Shown here: piece by piece, positions 9,311-16,779 of the stretch
Position numbering within the stretch: position 1 is the first letter of the stretch
Layout of the letters: each line of letters opens with the position of its first letter
Assembly: GCF_022014495.1 (NCBI RefSeq)
Contig: NZ_JAKLSQ010000010.1
Coordinates: 358,335 to 422,334 of the forward strand
DNA from: Sandaracinobacteroides sayramensis
GTDB lineage: Bacteria > Pseudomonadota > Alphaproteobacteria > Sphingomonadales > Sphingomonadaceae
DNA length: 64,000 bases
Reading direction: 5' to 3'
The notes under the pieces: model-generated
What the model saw: only the letters and a program-made list of their open reading frames with translations
Databases searched by the model: none
Told to the model about the DNA's origin: nothing
Translations under genes and position numbers: made by a program

Positions 9311-9906
9311 AGCAGCTTCTCCATGCGCTTGAGGCGCCCGATCTCGACCGGGCCGTAATAGCGGCTGTCGAAGCCGCTCGCATGGGACGAGCCGACATAG
9401 GCGGTGCCGGGCTGAATCGTGCCGACCATCGGCCGCCAATGATCGAGCTTCTGTCCGTTATGCCCATAGGGCTTGCTGATGCCGAGCAGCTTGCCGTTGC
9501 AGAAATACCAGCCGTCCCATTCCCCGACCGTCATCGCGGACGGCTTCTCGATCCAGTCAATGCGGTCGCCGGGCAGGCACAGCGCCTGCTTCGTGACCAT
9601 CACCGGCTTCGGGCCGGCAAGCGGATGGGACAGGGTGAAGGATACGAGGTCGCCGCGCGCGATAGGACCGGGCGCCTTGCGAATGAGCCAGGCGTCGATC
9701 GAGGGGCTCATCACCAGCGTCACCTGCGGGATCGCCCAAAAGGTCAGCAGCCCGATCGGCAGAACGATGCCGAACGCTTTCCAGAGCTGGTCCGGGCGCG
9801 GCGGCTGACCAAGGCCGGAACTGCCGAGCGCCACCGCCGCCTTCAATGGCAGCATCGTGAGTTCCGACCAGCCTGCCTTAGCGACCCTGTAAGCGAGCCT
9901 GAGCAT
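9307..9906 (-). CDS. S26 family conjugative-transfer peptidase (RP4 TraF-like)
   Basis: The 199-residue protein has an N-terminal membrane segment (about 44-64), then the catalytic serine motif MSPSI (Ser69), the lysine motif VTKQALCLPGD (Lys106), and the C-terminal SHASGFDSRYYGP box typical of the TraF subgroup of signal peptidases. In RP4 this enzyme cyclises the TrbC pilin; here it is embedded in an F-type operon. Processing or cyclising of the TraA pilin at 22958 is an inference. The start ATG lies 29 bases inside the 3' end of trbC and the stop overlaps traF. Confidence 0.88.
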   Translation of the reverse strand: MLRLAYRVAKAGWSELTMLPLKAAVALGSSGLGQPPRPDQLWKAFGIVLPIGLLTFWAIPQVTLVMSPSIDAWLIRKAPGPIARGDLVSFTLSHPLAGPKPVMVTKQALCLPGDRIDWIEKPSAMTVGEWDGWYFCNGKLLGISKPYGHNGQKLDHWRPMVGTIQPGTAYVGSSHASGFDSRYYGPVEIGRLKRMEKLL

Positions 9907-10741
9907 CGCGCACCTCCTCCTTGCCGCCAAGGCGGGCATATTCTTCGAGCAAACCGGAAAGCGCGGCATCGCCGTAAATGACGTGGGCCGCGCGGGGGCT
10001 GTCATCTTCCCGCTCGCAATAGGGAAGCGCCGGATCGCCGGGCACCAGGGCGAGCGCGGGCACGCGCGACACCCCGTGCTGACGGAAGATGAGCGGATCG
10101 ACGATGAGCTGCACGTCGCGCATCGCGCAGGCCGGGCCTTCGCAGCCGGGATCGTGCCGAAGGATCTCCGCCGACAGCTTCGCCATCGGACCGACCTTCG
10201 TGAGACCGCCGGGCATTCCCCGGAAAGCAAGGATGCCGCCGACCCGTTCGAGCTGCGCGGCGTAGGTCCGCAAGGTCGTGATCGGCATCGAGGACGACAC
10301 GAACAGGACCGGCACCCAGCCCTTGGCGGGCGGCGCGGCGACACCGGCGACCGCCGCCATGTCCGGCGCTTCGAGTCCGAGCGCCTGTCCCAGCCGCTTC
10401 GCCATCGCGTCCCGCTCGGCCGCAAGCCCATCCTTGCCCTTTTGCAGGGCGGCGCGGGCGCGATCGTCCATGACCGGCGATGACGCCCGCTTGCGCAGAC
10501 CCTCGAACGCGCGGCGGCGTGTCTCCTCCGAAGGCGTCGGGAGGGCCGTCGGACCTCTGGCCCCGGCCTCCTGCTTACGGGCCGCTGCCGCATCCTTCAG
10601 CCGGTCGAGCGCCGCATCGCCCTCGGCCGCCGTGCGGTCGCGGGCGCTGTCCTGCGCCAGCGCGGAGGCCGAAAGGAGCAGCAGCCCCGTCAGCGCGAGC
10701 GAGACGCGCGCGCTAGTTTTCGATGGCCTGCATGTAGGCAT
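9878..10741 (-). CDS. trbC: Type-F conjugative transfer system pilin assembly protein TrbC
   Basis: This 287-residue protein has a signal peptide (residues 1-29, ending ALA-QD), a charged helical N-terminal half and a C-terminal TrbC_Ftype domain beginning near VPVLFVSSSMPITTLRTYA. TrbC works in the periplasm with TraW in F-pilus assembly. In F it lies between traU and traN and here it follows traN part 2, a rearranged order. It overlaps both neighbours (29 bases each side). Confidence 0.9.
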   Translation of the reverse strand: MPTCRPSKTSARVSLALTGLLLLSASALAQDSARDRTAAEGDAALDRLKDAAAARKQEAGARGPTALPTPSEETRRRAFEGLRKRASSPVMDDRARAALQKGKDGLAAERDAMAKRLGQALGLEAPDMAAVAGVAAPPAKGWVPVLFVSSSMPITTLRTYAAQLERVGGILAFRGMPGGLTKVGPMAKLSAEILRHDPGCEGPACAMRDVQLIVDPLIFRQHGVSRVPALALVPGDPALPYCEREDDSPRAAHVIYGDAALSGLLEEYARLGGKEEVRDAQARLQGR

Positions 10742-11816
10742 CGATCCTGTCCCTCATGTCTATCTGGATATCGGCCTGAGCGCGGGCCTCGATCTCGGAA
10801 TAATATTCGGAGAGGTCCATCTTCGAAAAATCGAGCGCCTGGAACTCTTCGGGAGTGAAGCCCCGGCAATAAGGCTGCTTGGGTGTGCCCCAGCCAACGG
10901 CATTGAAGCTCTTGAGCTGCGGGCGGCCCTGCTCCTGAATGATGCGGCCGAGTTTGGTATTATAGCAGCAGTGGCCGCGGCTTTTCTGGAGGCAGATGCC
11001 GAGGAACTTCGAGCTGCAATAGCTGCCCACCTCGTGACACATGCCCGATCCCTTGAGCATGGCCGTTTCCATGTCCTGCTGGTCACAACCCGACAGCAGG
11101 AAATCCATCATGAAATTGATAGCGAGACTGATCGCGATCGAGGTCGGATCGATGCCGACAACGATCGCGTTCGCGCCGGCGCTCGCCGCCTGGCTCGCGG
11201 TCGCCCCAGCCTTGAAGGCGGTATAGGCGGCCTTCATGCCGGTGAGCACCCCCTTCGCCACGGCGATCTTCGTGCCGATCGACGAGATGGAGCTGCCCAT
11301 GCCGTCCTTGACGATCTTCCCCTTGTCCTTGCAGCAGTTGGAGAAGGTCGTGCGCAAGCCGGCCGGACGGCAGCGCATCGCACGGCCGGAGAAGATCTCG
11401 ATATTGCCGAGACAGGCGCCGTCGGTATCGACCGCGCCATCGGCGGGAACGCCCGGATCGTCGGGGACTGGCTCATCTTCTATCGGCGTCACGCCAACGT
11501 CCGCACAGGCATTGGGCGAGCAGGCAGGCCCGCCATCCTGCGGCAGGCAGGCATATTGGGAACCGAGCGGGCAGCTATAGCCGCCGCCCTGCTGCTGCAC
11601 GCACATCGTCTTCTGGAGCGGGCATTGATACTGGCCGAGCGATGTGATCTCGCAGGCGGCCGTTTCGCCGGGATCGTCCGCATCGCCATTGCCGTTGAGA
11701 TCGACCGCGCAAAGCTGCTGCGCGCGGACCGGCGCCGGATCGAGCGCCGAAAAGGCGAACAGCGCCAAGGCCGCGAACAGCAGGCGAGCGGGCGAATGAG
11801 GGAACAGGCGCATCAT
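10713..11816 (-). CDS. traN: TraN-like Cys-rich exported protein (TraN part 2)
   Basis: The ATG at 11816 overlaps the stop of the preceding TraN gene and gives a 367-residue protein. It has its own signal peptide (about residues 1-32, ending VRA-QQ), about 19 cysteines, and a C-terminus with GHCCYNTKLGRIIQEQGRPQ as in the C-terminal domain of TraN/TrbN-type mating-pair proteins. An EF-hand-like acidic loop (Asp39 to Glu51) lies near the N-terminus. TraN is an outer-membrane adhesin for mating-pair stabilisation. Because this part has its own signal, it looks like a real second exported protein and not a frameshift product. Confidence 0.82.
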   Translation of the reverse strand: MMRLFPHSPARLLFAALALFAFSALDPAPVRAQQLCAVDLNGNGDADDPGETAACEITSLGQYQCPLQKTMCVQQQGGGYSCPLGSQYACLPQDGGPACSPNACADVGVTPIEDEPVPDDPGVPADGAVDTDGACLGNIEIFSGRAMRCRPAGLRTTFSNCCKDKGKIVKDGMGSSISSIGTKIAVAKGVLTGMKAAYTAFKAGATASQAASAGANAIVVGIDPTSIAISLAINFMMDFLLSGCDQQDMETAMLKGSGMCHEVGSYCSSKFLGICLQKSRGHCCYNTKLGRIIQEQGRPQLKSFNAVGWGTPKQPYCRGFTPEEFQALDFSKMDLSEYYSEIEARAQADIQIDMRDRIDAYMQAIEN

Positions 11817-13762
11817 CGTGCCTCCGACGTGCAGATCATGTCCGCGCCGCCGAGCCGCACGGTCTGCATCATCACCACGGCTTCCGGAAAATCGTCGAGG
11901 CATCCGCACGCCGAGACCAGCGCCTCGCCATCGCCCACCGGGCAAACATCGCCGCCCGAGGCGTCTTTCGTGCAGGCGTGATAGAACGTGTCCCAGCCCG
12001 CCGGGCTGTTCTGCTTTGCTCCCACCACGCCGTCCACGGCGGCTTCGACGTTGCTCTTGGGCGCGCGCGTCTTGCAGATCGGCTCGCAAGCCGGGACCGA
12101 CCCGCGATCCGGCAGCGCGAAGGCGCGGGACGACACGGCATAGCCGCCGTCGCTGGTCTTCACCCGATCAGCCAGCAGCGTCTCGGTCGAATGGTCGATG
12201 ATATAGGCGCCGCGGCTCAGGTCCGGCGCCGGCATCGATCCCGTGTCGATCACGCAGCGATAGCGACGGTCGCGCTCGAACCAGGGCCGCGCAAGATTGA
12301 GCGAGCAGGCGCCGCTCTGGAACAGCCGCACTTGCGGGAGCGGCGTCAAGCCAGTGGCAACGCCATTGCGGAACGTATCGACGCCATCGACGGACTCATC
12401 GGCAAGCCGGCAATTGGCATCGGCGGCATAGCCGGCGCACAGATCAACGACCTGTTCGGTCGGGTTGCAACTGAGATCGAGCGTCGCATCGATCCGGGCG
12501 GAAACCTCGCCTTCGCCCCCGACCGCGACCCGCACCCAAATCTCGTGCGAGCCCCTGGTCAGGTAAGGCTTGAGGTCGAGATTGGGATAGCCATACCATG
12601 TCCGCCCGCGTTCGCATTTGCCGGGCGGCAGGCCGGTCCCGGTCCATCCGCCCGGATCGGCAAGCACCAACGCGCCATCGATGCGGACCTGAATCCAGTC
12701 GTCGAACAGATATTGCGAGAGCCGGGCCGAAACGAGACGATCGGGATCACCGACATCGAGCGTCATGCGAAAATCATAGATACGGCAGCTTCCGCCGCTC
12801 AAACTGTCGTCCGACGGCGATCCCAGCAGGAACGAGGCCGTCTCTGGCGTATAGGCGTAGCTGGCATAGCCGCCGGAGGTCCGCACGATCACATCGTTCG
12901 CCGTGACGGCATTCAGCATCACCTCCCGCTTGACCGTGCAGGCGCGTATCTGCTCGGCCTTGCCGATCCCGGCCGGCGAGCCCTTCAATGCCTGAAAGAC
13001 ACTGTTCGACGCGGCGACGCTGGCGGCATCGCCCTGGATCGCGGCGGGACTGGCGCGATAGGCCGTCTGCGGCAGCGAGGGACTGGCCGAGCAAGCCGTG
13101 CTTTGCGCGCCCGTATAGCGAATGACCGGGCCATCGATGACCGCCTGGGCCACGCCGATACGAGGATCGGCGGTGGTCAGCGCGCCGATGACGCCGCCGC
13201 CCAAATCCTTCAGCACCGAGGCCATATTGCCCCAGACGAGATTGCTGCCGCAGCTATTGTTGATGCAGTAGCAGCCGGCGAGATCGGTCAGATCGACTTC
13301 GGTGAGCTTGAGATCACCCGACGCCGAGACGTCCCATTTGTAGGTGTGGCACTGGTTCCACGAGCCGGGCTGGCAAGCAATCACACCGTTCGCGCAGATC
13401 CCCGATACCGGCATCGGCAGCGTGAGCGTCTGGTCGACGGTCCCGTCGATATCCTTGTCGCGGGAGATGCGCAGCGTGCCGATGTCGCCGGTCGATCCGG
13501 GCTGCGCCAGCAGTTCGAGCAGCGTCGCGGTCTTCTGGCAGGCGATGTTCGGGTTGAACGTCTGGCTGTTGTCGACCGTGGCGATCGTCTGCCCGGCAAG
13601 GCCCGGCGTCACATAATTCTGCTGGAGCGCATCGCTGTCGGACGTCTTGGCGCGCGCGGCCTCGGCGGCGGCGCGCGCGCGGTCCTCGACCGTCTGCGCC
13701 GACACGGACACCGGCAGCAGCACGGCGGACGCCAGCAGGACGAGGCCGTGCCGTCTCACCAT
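11813..13762 (-). CDS. traN: TraN-like mating-pair stabilisation protein (TraN part 1)
   Basis: This 649-residue protein has a signal peptide (residues 1-22), about 23 cysteines spread along its length, and a DKDIDGTVD acidic loop (residues 102-110) resembling a calcium-binding motif. Position and composition fit TraN, the outer-membrane protein that recognises the recipient. The usual TraN C-terminal domain seems to be in the separate downstream gene, which overlaps by 4 bases. Middle regions (about 200-480) show little that I recognise, as expected for the variable receptor-binding part. Confidence 0.82.
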   Translation of the reverse strand: MVRRHGLVLLASAVLLPVSVSAQTVEDRARAAAEAARAKTSDSDALQQNYVTPGLAGQTIATVDNSQTFNPNIACQKTATLLELLAQPGSTGDIGTLRISRDKDIDGTVDQTLTLPMPVSGICANGVIACQPGSWNQCHTYKWDVSASGDLKLTEVDLTDLAGCYCINNSCGSNLVWGNMASVLKDLGGGVIGALTTADPRIGVAQAVIDGPVIRYTGAQSTACSASPSLPQTAYRASPAAIQGDAASVAASNSVFQALKGSPAGIGKAEQIRACTVKREVMLNAVTANDVIVRTSGGYASYAYTPETASFLLGSPSDDSLSGGSCRIYDFRMTLDVGDPDRLVSARLSQYLFDDWIQVRIDGALVLADPGGWTGTGLPPGKCERGRTWYGYPNLDLKPYLTRGSHEIWVRVAVGGEGEVSARIDATLDLSCNPTEQVVDLCAGYAADANCRLADESVDGVDTFRNGVATGLTPLPQVRLFQSGACSLNLARPWFERDRRYRCVIDTGSMPAPDLSRGAYIIDHSTETLLADRVKTSDGGYAVSSRAFALPDRGSVPACEPICKTRAPKSNVEAAVDGVVGAKQNSPAGWDTFYHACTKDASGGDVCPVGDGEALVSACGCLDDFPEAVVMMQTVRLGGADMICTSEAR

Positions 13763-14088
13763 GGCCGCGCGCCCATGCTGCGAGACCCGAAGCGGAAGCG
13801 AAACAGGTCGCCCGCCTGAAAATCCGGCGATCCCGGTTTGAGCACCCGGAAAACCGCCTGTCCCTCGAAGGTGGTCAGCGCGGCCACGACCGGAGGCGAG
13901 GCGACGGGGGCTGTCGCCATCTCCGGCGTGCGTCGTGCGGCCGCGCTGACCGTGGGTGGAACGGCGGCGGGAGGGGGTGCCGCCGCCGTTCCGACCGCGC
14001 GCATGACCGCCTTCTCCAGCGGCCCATGGCGGGCGGACCGGCTAGGTTGCAGGGATTGCGCGCGGTTTGGGGGAAGCGATCGGCTCAT
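13756..14088 (-). CDS. Hypothetical 110-residue Pro/Ala-rich protein between traU and traN
   Basis: The ATG at 14088 overlaps the traU stop as ATGA. The protein is basic at the N-terminus (MSRSLPPNRAQSLQP), Ala/Pro-rich in the middle, and ends in a compact segment with FEGQAVFRVLKPGSPDFQAG and FRFRFGSRSMG. There is no signal peptide or membrane helix. It lies where F carries trbC. The C-terminal 45 residues look like a small folded domain, but I do not recognise it. Overlaps with both neighbours support it being a real gene. Confidence 0.65.
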   Translation of the reverse strand: MSRSLPPNRAQSLQPSRSARHGPLEKAVMRAVGTAAAPPPAAVPPTVSAAARRTPEMATAPVASPPVVAALTTFEGQAVFRVLKPGSPDFQAGDLFRFRFGSRSMGARPW

Positions 14089-15101
14089 GGGGTGGAGACC
14101 CCCGCGCAGCAGATCGCTTTTTCGAACAGGACGAATTGGGCATTGTCCTTGCCCGGCGCGTGCTTGCCGCTGGTCCACAGCGCGCCGGGGCGTCCGATGT
14201 TGACGCACTTGCCGCCCTTCACGGGCTCCATGATCTGGAGCTTGTAGCGGCTCTTGGTCCAGATCGGTTGCGGCTTGAACGAGCAGCCATCCTCGGAATG
14301 GATGGTGAGCGCGCCGAGCCGGCCCATCATGAAGGTGCCGCGCGCGGCGAGGCCCGCCCAGGCTTCAACGCTGTCGTCGAAATGGATATCGCCCGCTATC
14401 GGGTAGGTGCTTCCCCACGACCCCATGCACCAGAACAAGGGGTCGATCACCTTGCCCGCCGCCGCCGCCGCGCTATCCGCCATGCAGGCAAGGCCGGCCG
14501 CCGGATTGCCGAACAGGATGCCTTCGGGCTGGATGATCGCGCCCAATGTCCCCGACTGCCATGTCGGCAGGACTTCGGTGATCATCGCCACGTCGAAGCC
14601 GTCATCCTCGATGCACGGCAGGTCCGTGAACATATCGAGCATCTTCCAGACGGGGCTGATGTAATAGTGCATCTGGGCAAACATCTTGCGGGTGTTGGTC
14701 CCGTCCGAGATGCTCGACTGGCTGCCCTGGAGCTTTCCTCCCGTGGGCATCAGGTCCAGCCCGAGCGCCATCATGCAGCCGGGCTCCGTCACCACATCGA
14801 CCATGCGGTTCGGATTCCAGAAGGAGACCTTCACACCGAACCAAAAGGTTACACCCTTGCGGCAGGCGCACAGCGGCTTGGACGCCGATTGCGCATCGAG
14901 CGCCTTGTCGAGCTTGTCGAAACTGCCGACCCGAACACCGCCGATCGTGATCGGAAAAATGCAGTTCCAGCGGACCTTGGTCACGGGATTGAACACCGTG
15001 CCCGCCTCGCATTTGGAAGCATGAGCAGGCGTTGCGGGCGCAAGCAGCGACAGCGCGATCGCTGCTGCGCCCGCGCGCAACGAGGATACGACGCGGCTCA
15101 T
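14085..15101 (-). CDS. traU: Conjugal transfer pilus assembly protein TraU
   Basis: This 338-residue protein has a signal peptide (residues 1-28, AHA-SK) and the hallmark TraU pattern of many cysteines (about 12) with CEAG near the mature N-terminus, KVRWNCIFPITIGG, CACRKG, DPLFWCMGSWGS and a terminal ICCAG. Length matches F TraU (330). TraU is a periplasmic protein of the TraU/TraW/TrbC group needed for pilus assembly and DNA transfer. Four-base overlaps on both sides show tight coupling. Confidence 0.95.
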   Translation of the reverse strand: MSRVVSSLRAGAAAIALSLLAPATPAHASKCEAGTVFNPVTKVRWNCIFPITIGGVRVGSFDKLDKALDAQSASKPLCACRKGVTFWFGVKVSFWNPNRMVDVVTEPGCMMALGLDLMPTGGKLQGSQSSISDGTNTRKMFAQMHYYISPVWKMLDMFTDLPCIEDDGFDVAMITEVLPTWQSGTLGAIIQPEGILFGNPAAGLACMADSAAAAAGKVIDPLFWCMGSWGSTYPIAGDIHFDDSVEAWAGLAARGTFMMGRLGALTIHSEDGCSFKPQPIWTKSRYKLQIMEPVKGGKCVNIGRPGALWTSGKHAPGKDNAQFVLFEKAICCAGVSTP

Positions 15102-15760
15102 GGATTGGCCTTTCGGGATAGGGCGCGGTCGAGGCGCACTTCGGTCAGTTCCAAGCGCTGGCCGACCTGCCTGACGATCACCGGCGCGACCGTCAGGCCG
15201 AGCCGCTCCTTCACGCGCTCTTCAAGAATGAACAGCGCGCGGCCGTGCTTCTCACCCAGTGAAAGCGCATCCTCGCTGCGGCCACCGCCGTCCGTCAGCA
15301 AGATCCAATCGGTGAGCGCGGTCGTCCGCATCGCCCAACCGAGATCGCGCGGATGGACGATGACGAGCCGCTGGGGGAGCGACACGAAGCTGAGCGGGTT
15401 GAAGCTGAAGCCCTTGGGATAGAGAATCTTCCCGTCCGGCAACGTGATGTCGAAATCGAGCGTATAGAAGGGCACGACGCTGCGGACGCGATCCCGTTCC
15501 GCCACGCCAAGCGGCGCGGCCTTGAGCGCGCTCCACTCCGACCGCGGACCGAATGCCGCAGCCATGTTCGGCGGCTGGTTAGCGGCGCGCCCCTCGATCT
15601 CGGTCATGGCGTCCGGCTCGGCAATCGGCCAGGTGCGCCCGATCGTCGAGGTCTCGGCATGGGCCGCTGCCGCAACCAGCAGCGCGCCCGCGACCAGTCC
15701 GGCAATCAGCGCCGACTGGAAGGCGACCACGCGCCAGCCCCTCGGATCGTCACCGGCCAT
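15098..15760 (-). CDS. traW: Type-F conjugative transfer protein TraW
   Basis: The 220-residue protein has a hydrophobic signal (about residues 12-35, HAE), followed by TIGRTWPIAEPD, the conserved mature N-terminus of TraW. The middle VPFYTLDFDITLPDGKILYPKG stretch, split about residues 94-117, is also typical. TraW is periplasmic and pairs with TrbC in pilus assembly. It follows the small membrane-protein cassette with an 11-base overlap and precedes traU with a 4-base overlap. Confidence 0.93.
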   Translation of the reverse strand: MAGDDPRGWRVVAFQSALIAGLVAGALLVAAAAHAETSTIGRTWPIAEPDAMTEIEGRAANQPPNMAAAFGPRSEWSALKAAPLGVAERDRVRSVVPFYTLDFDITLPDGKILYPKGFSFNPLSFVSLPQRLVIVHPRDLGWAMRTTALTDWILLTDGGGRSEDALSLGEKHGRALFILEERVKERLGLTVAPVIVRQVGQRLELTEVRLDRALSRKANP

Positions 15761-15989
15761 GGCGGCGCCTCCGCCAATAGTCGGGGCGCTTGTCGCCGTC
15801 GTCGCCGCGCACGGCGCAAATGAATGCGCTGATGCCCAGCACCAGCGTCAGCCACACCAGCGCCTGGTTCCCACCGAGATCGGGGGCCGACCAGAGCAGA
15901 AGCGAGGACTGGACCAGCAGCAGGAGATGCGTGCCGACCAGCAGGCGGATCGAGGACTGGCAGGGGACAGCCGAGAAGATGCCGTTCAT
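15750..15989 (-). CDS. Small inner-membrane protein (third of the traC-traW cassette)
   Basis: The ATG at 15989 overlaps the preceding stop as ATGA and gives 79 residues with two hydrophobic segments (about 13-32 and 38-58) and a very basic tail ending YWRRRRHGR. No family is recognised. It occupies the slot between traC and traW where F has trbI, but TrbI has one N-terminal helix and is larger, so the match is positional only. The overlaps support a real gene. Confidence 0.65.
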   Translation of the reverse strand: MNGIFSAVPCQSSIRLLVGTHLLLLVQSSLLLWSAPDLGGNQALVWLTLVLGISAFICAVRGDDGDKRPDYWRRRRHGR

Positions 15990-16459
15990 GGCAGCCTCCG
16001 CCAGCGTGCGAGGCTGTCCGCCTGATCCGTGCCTTCGCAATCCGTTAGCGGGTCGCCATCATCACGCCGCCTTTTGCCGATCAGCCATGTCGCTATCTCG
16101 CCGCCCCTGGACGCGAAACGAAGGAGCAAGGCGCCGCCACCCAGCGCGCAAAGAGCGATGATCCCGGCCACCAGCGACGCCCGCAGACCATCGACAATTC
16201 CGCAATGATCGAGCAGCAGATAGACGGCAGCGGCGAACCACGCTTCGCCACCCGCAAGGAGCAGCATTTGGCGTCGCCAGCGGGCTTGCTCGCTGAAAAA
16301 GATCGCTTCCTGCGCATCCCGATCGGCTTGGAGCAGCCAAATCCTGTCGGACATCTCCCACTCGCGCCGCACGAGATAGTCGTGCAGCGTTTCGCCGGGC
16401 TTGCGTTCGATCAGACCGAGGCTGCGCGTTTCGGCTGGTGTCAGCGGGCGCGGATTCAT
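15986..16459 (-). CDS. Membrane protein of the traC-traW cassette (second)
   Basis: The 157-residue protein starts with a soluble segment (LTPAETRSLGLIERKPGETL, then a charged helix with DYLVRREWEMSDRIW to about residue 62), then two hydrophobic helices (about 66-84 and 94-114), and ends in a charged tail. The layout suggests an inner-membrane protein with a cytoplasmic coiled N-terminus. I do not recognise the family. It overlaps both neighbours by 4 bases. Confidence 0.65.
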   Translation of the reverse strand: MNPRPLTPAETRSLGLIERKPGETLHDYLVRREWEMSDRIWLLQADRDAQEAIFFSEQARWRRQMLLLAGGEAWFAAAVYLLLDHCGIVDGLRASLVAGIIALCALGGGALLLRFASRGGEIATWLIGKRRRDDGDPLTDCEGTDQADSLARWRRLP

Positions 16460-16779
16460 GACCGCCTCCGCCAGCGCGCGAGCAGCCGGCTTACGGCGCC
16501 CGTCAGTCCGATCATGATGAGGCCCGTCACGAAACAGCCCAGGCCGACAATCGCAGCGCCGCGCGCGACGATGCCGGTCGGCTGTTCGAGCGCGATGCCC
16601 GCCGCCAGGACCAGTGACGCCATCATCACGGACTCGATGACGATGAGCCGGAACCGCCAGTGCAGCGCCTGCACTTCGGCGCGCTCGGCAACACGGGCGT
16701 CGATCAACCTTTCGAGTTCATCGTCCGGCCCGAGTTCGAGCGTCAGTTGATCCGGGTCGGGTTTGCGAGACAGCATCAT
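16456..16779 (-). CDS. Membrane protein of the traC-traW cassette (first)
   Basis: The ATG at 16779 overlaps the traC stop as ATGA; the longer upstream frame is antisense-like and was not used. The 107-residue product has an acidic N-terminus (DQLTLELGPDDELERLIDARV), a short helix, then two membrane segments (about 49-66 and 73-95) and a basic tail. Its topology parallels the next gene (soluble charged N-terminus, two helices, basic tail), so the two may be distant duplicates; this is inference. Confidence 0.65.
   Translation of the reverse strand: MMLSRKPDPDQLTLELGPDDELERLIDARVAERAEVQALHWRFRLIVIESVMMASLVLAAGIALEQPTGIVARGAAIVGLGCFVTGLIMIGLTGAVSRLLARWRRRS

Noticed and set aside
10713..13762. 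TraN split as a sequencing frameshift
   Set aside because: The second part has its own signal peptide and an overlap start, so a simple frame error does not explain it, though a read check would settle it.
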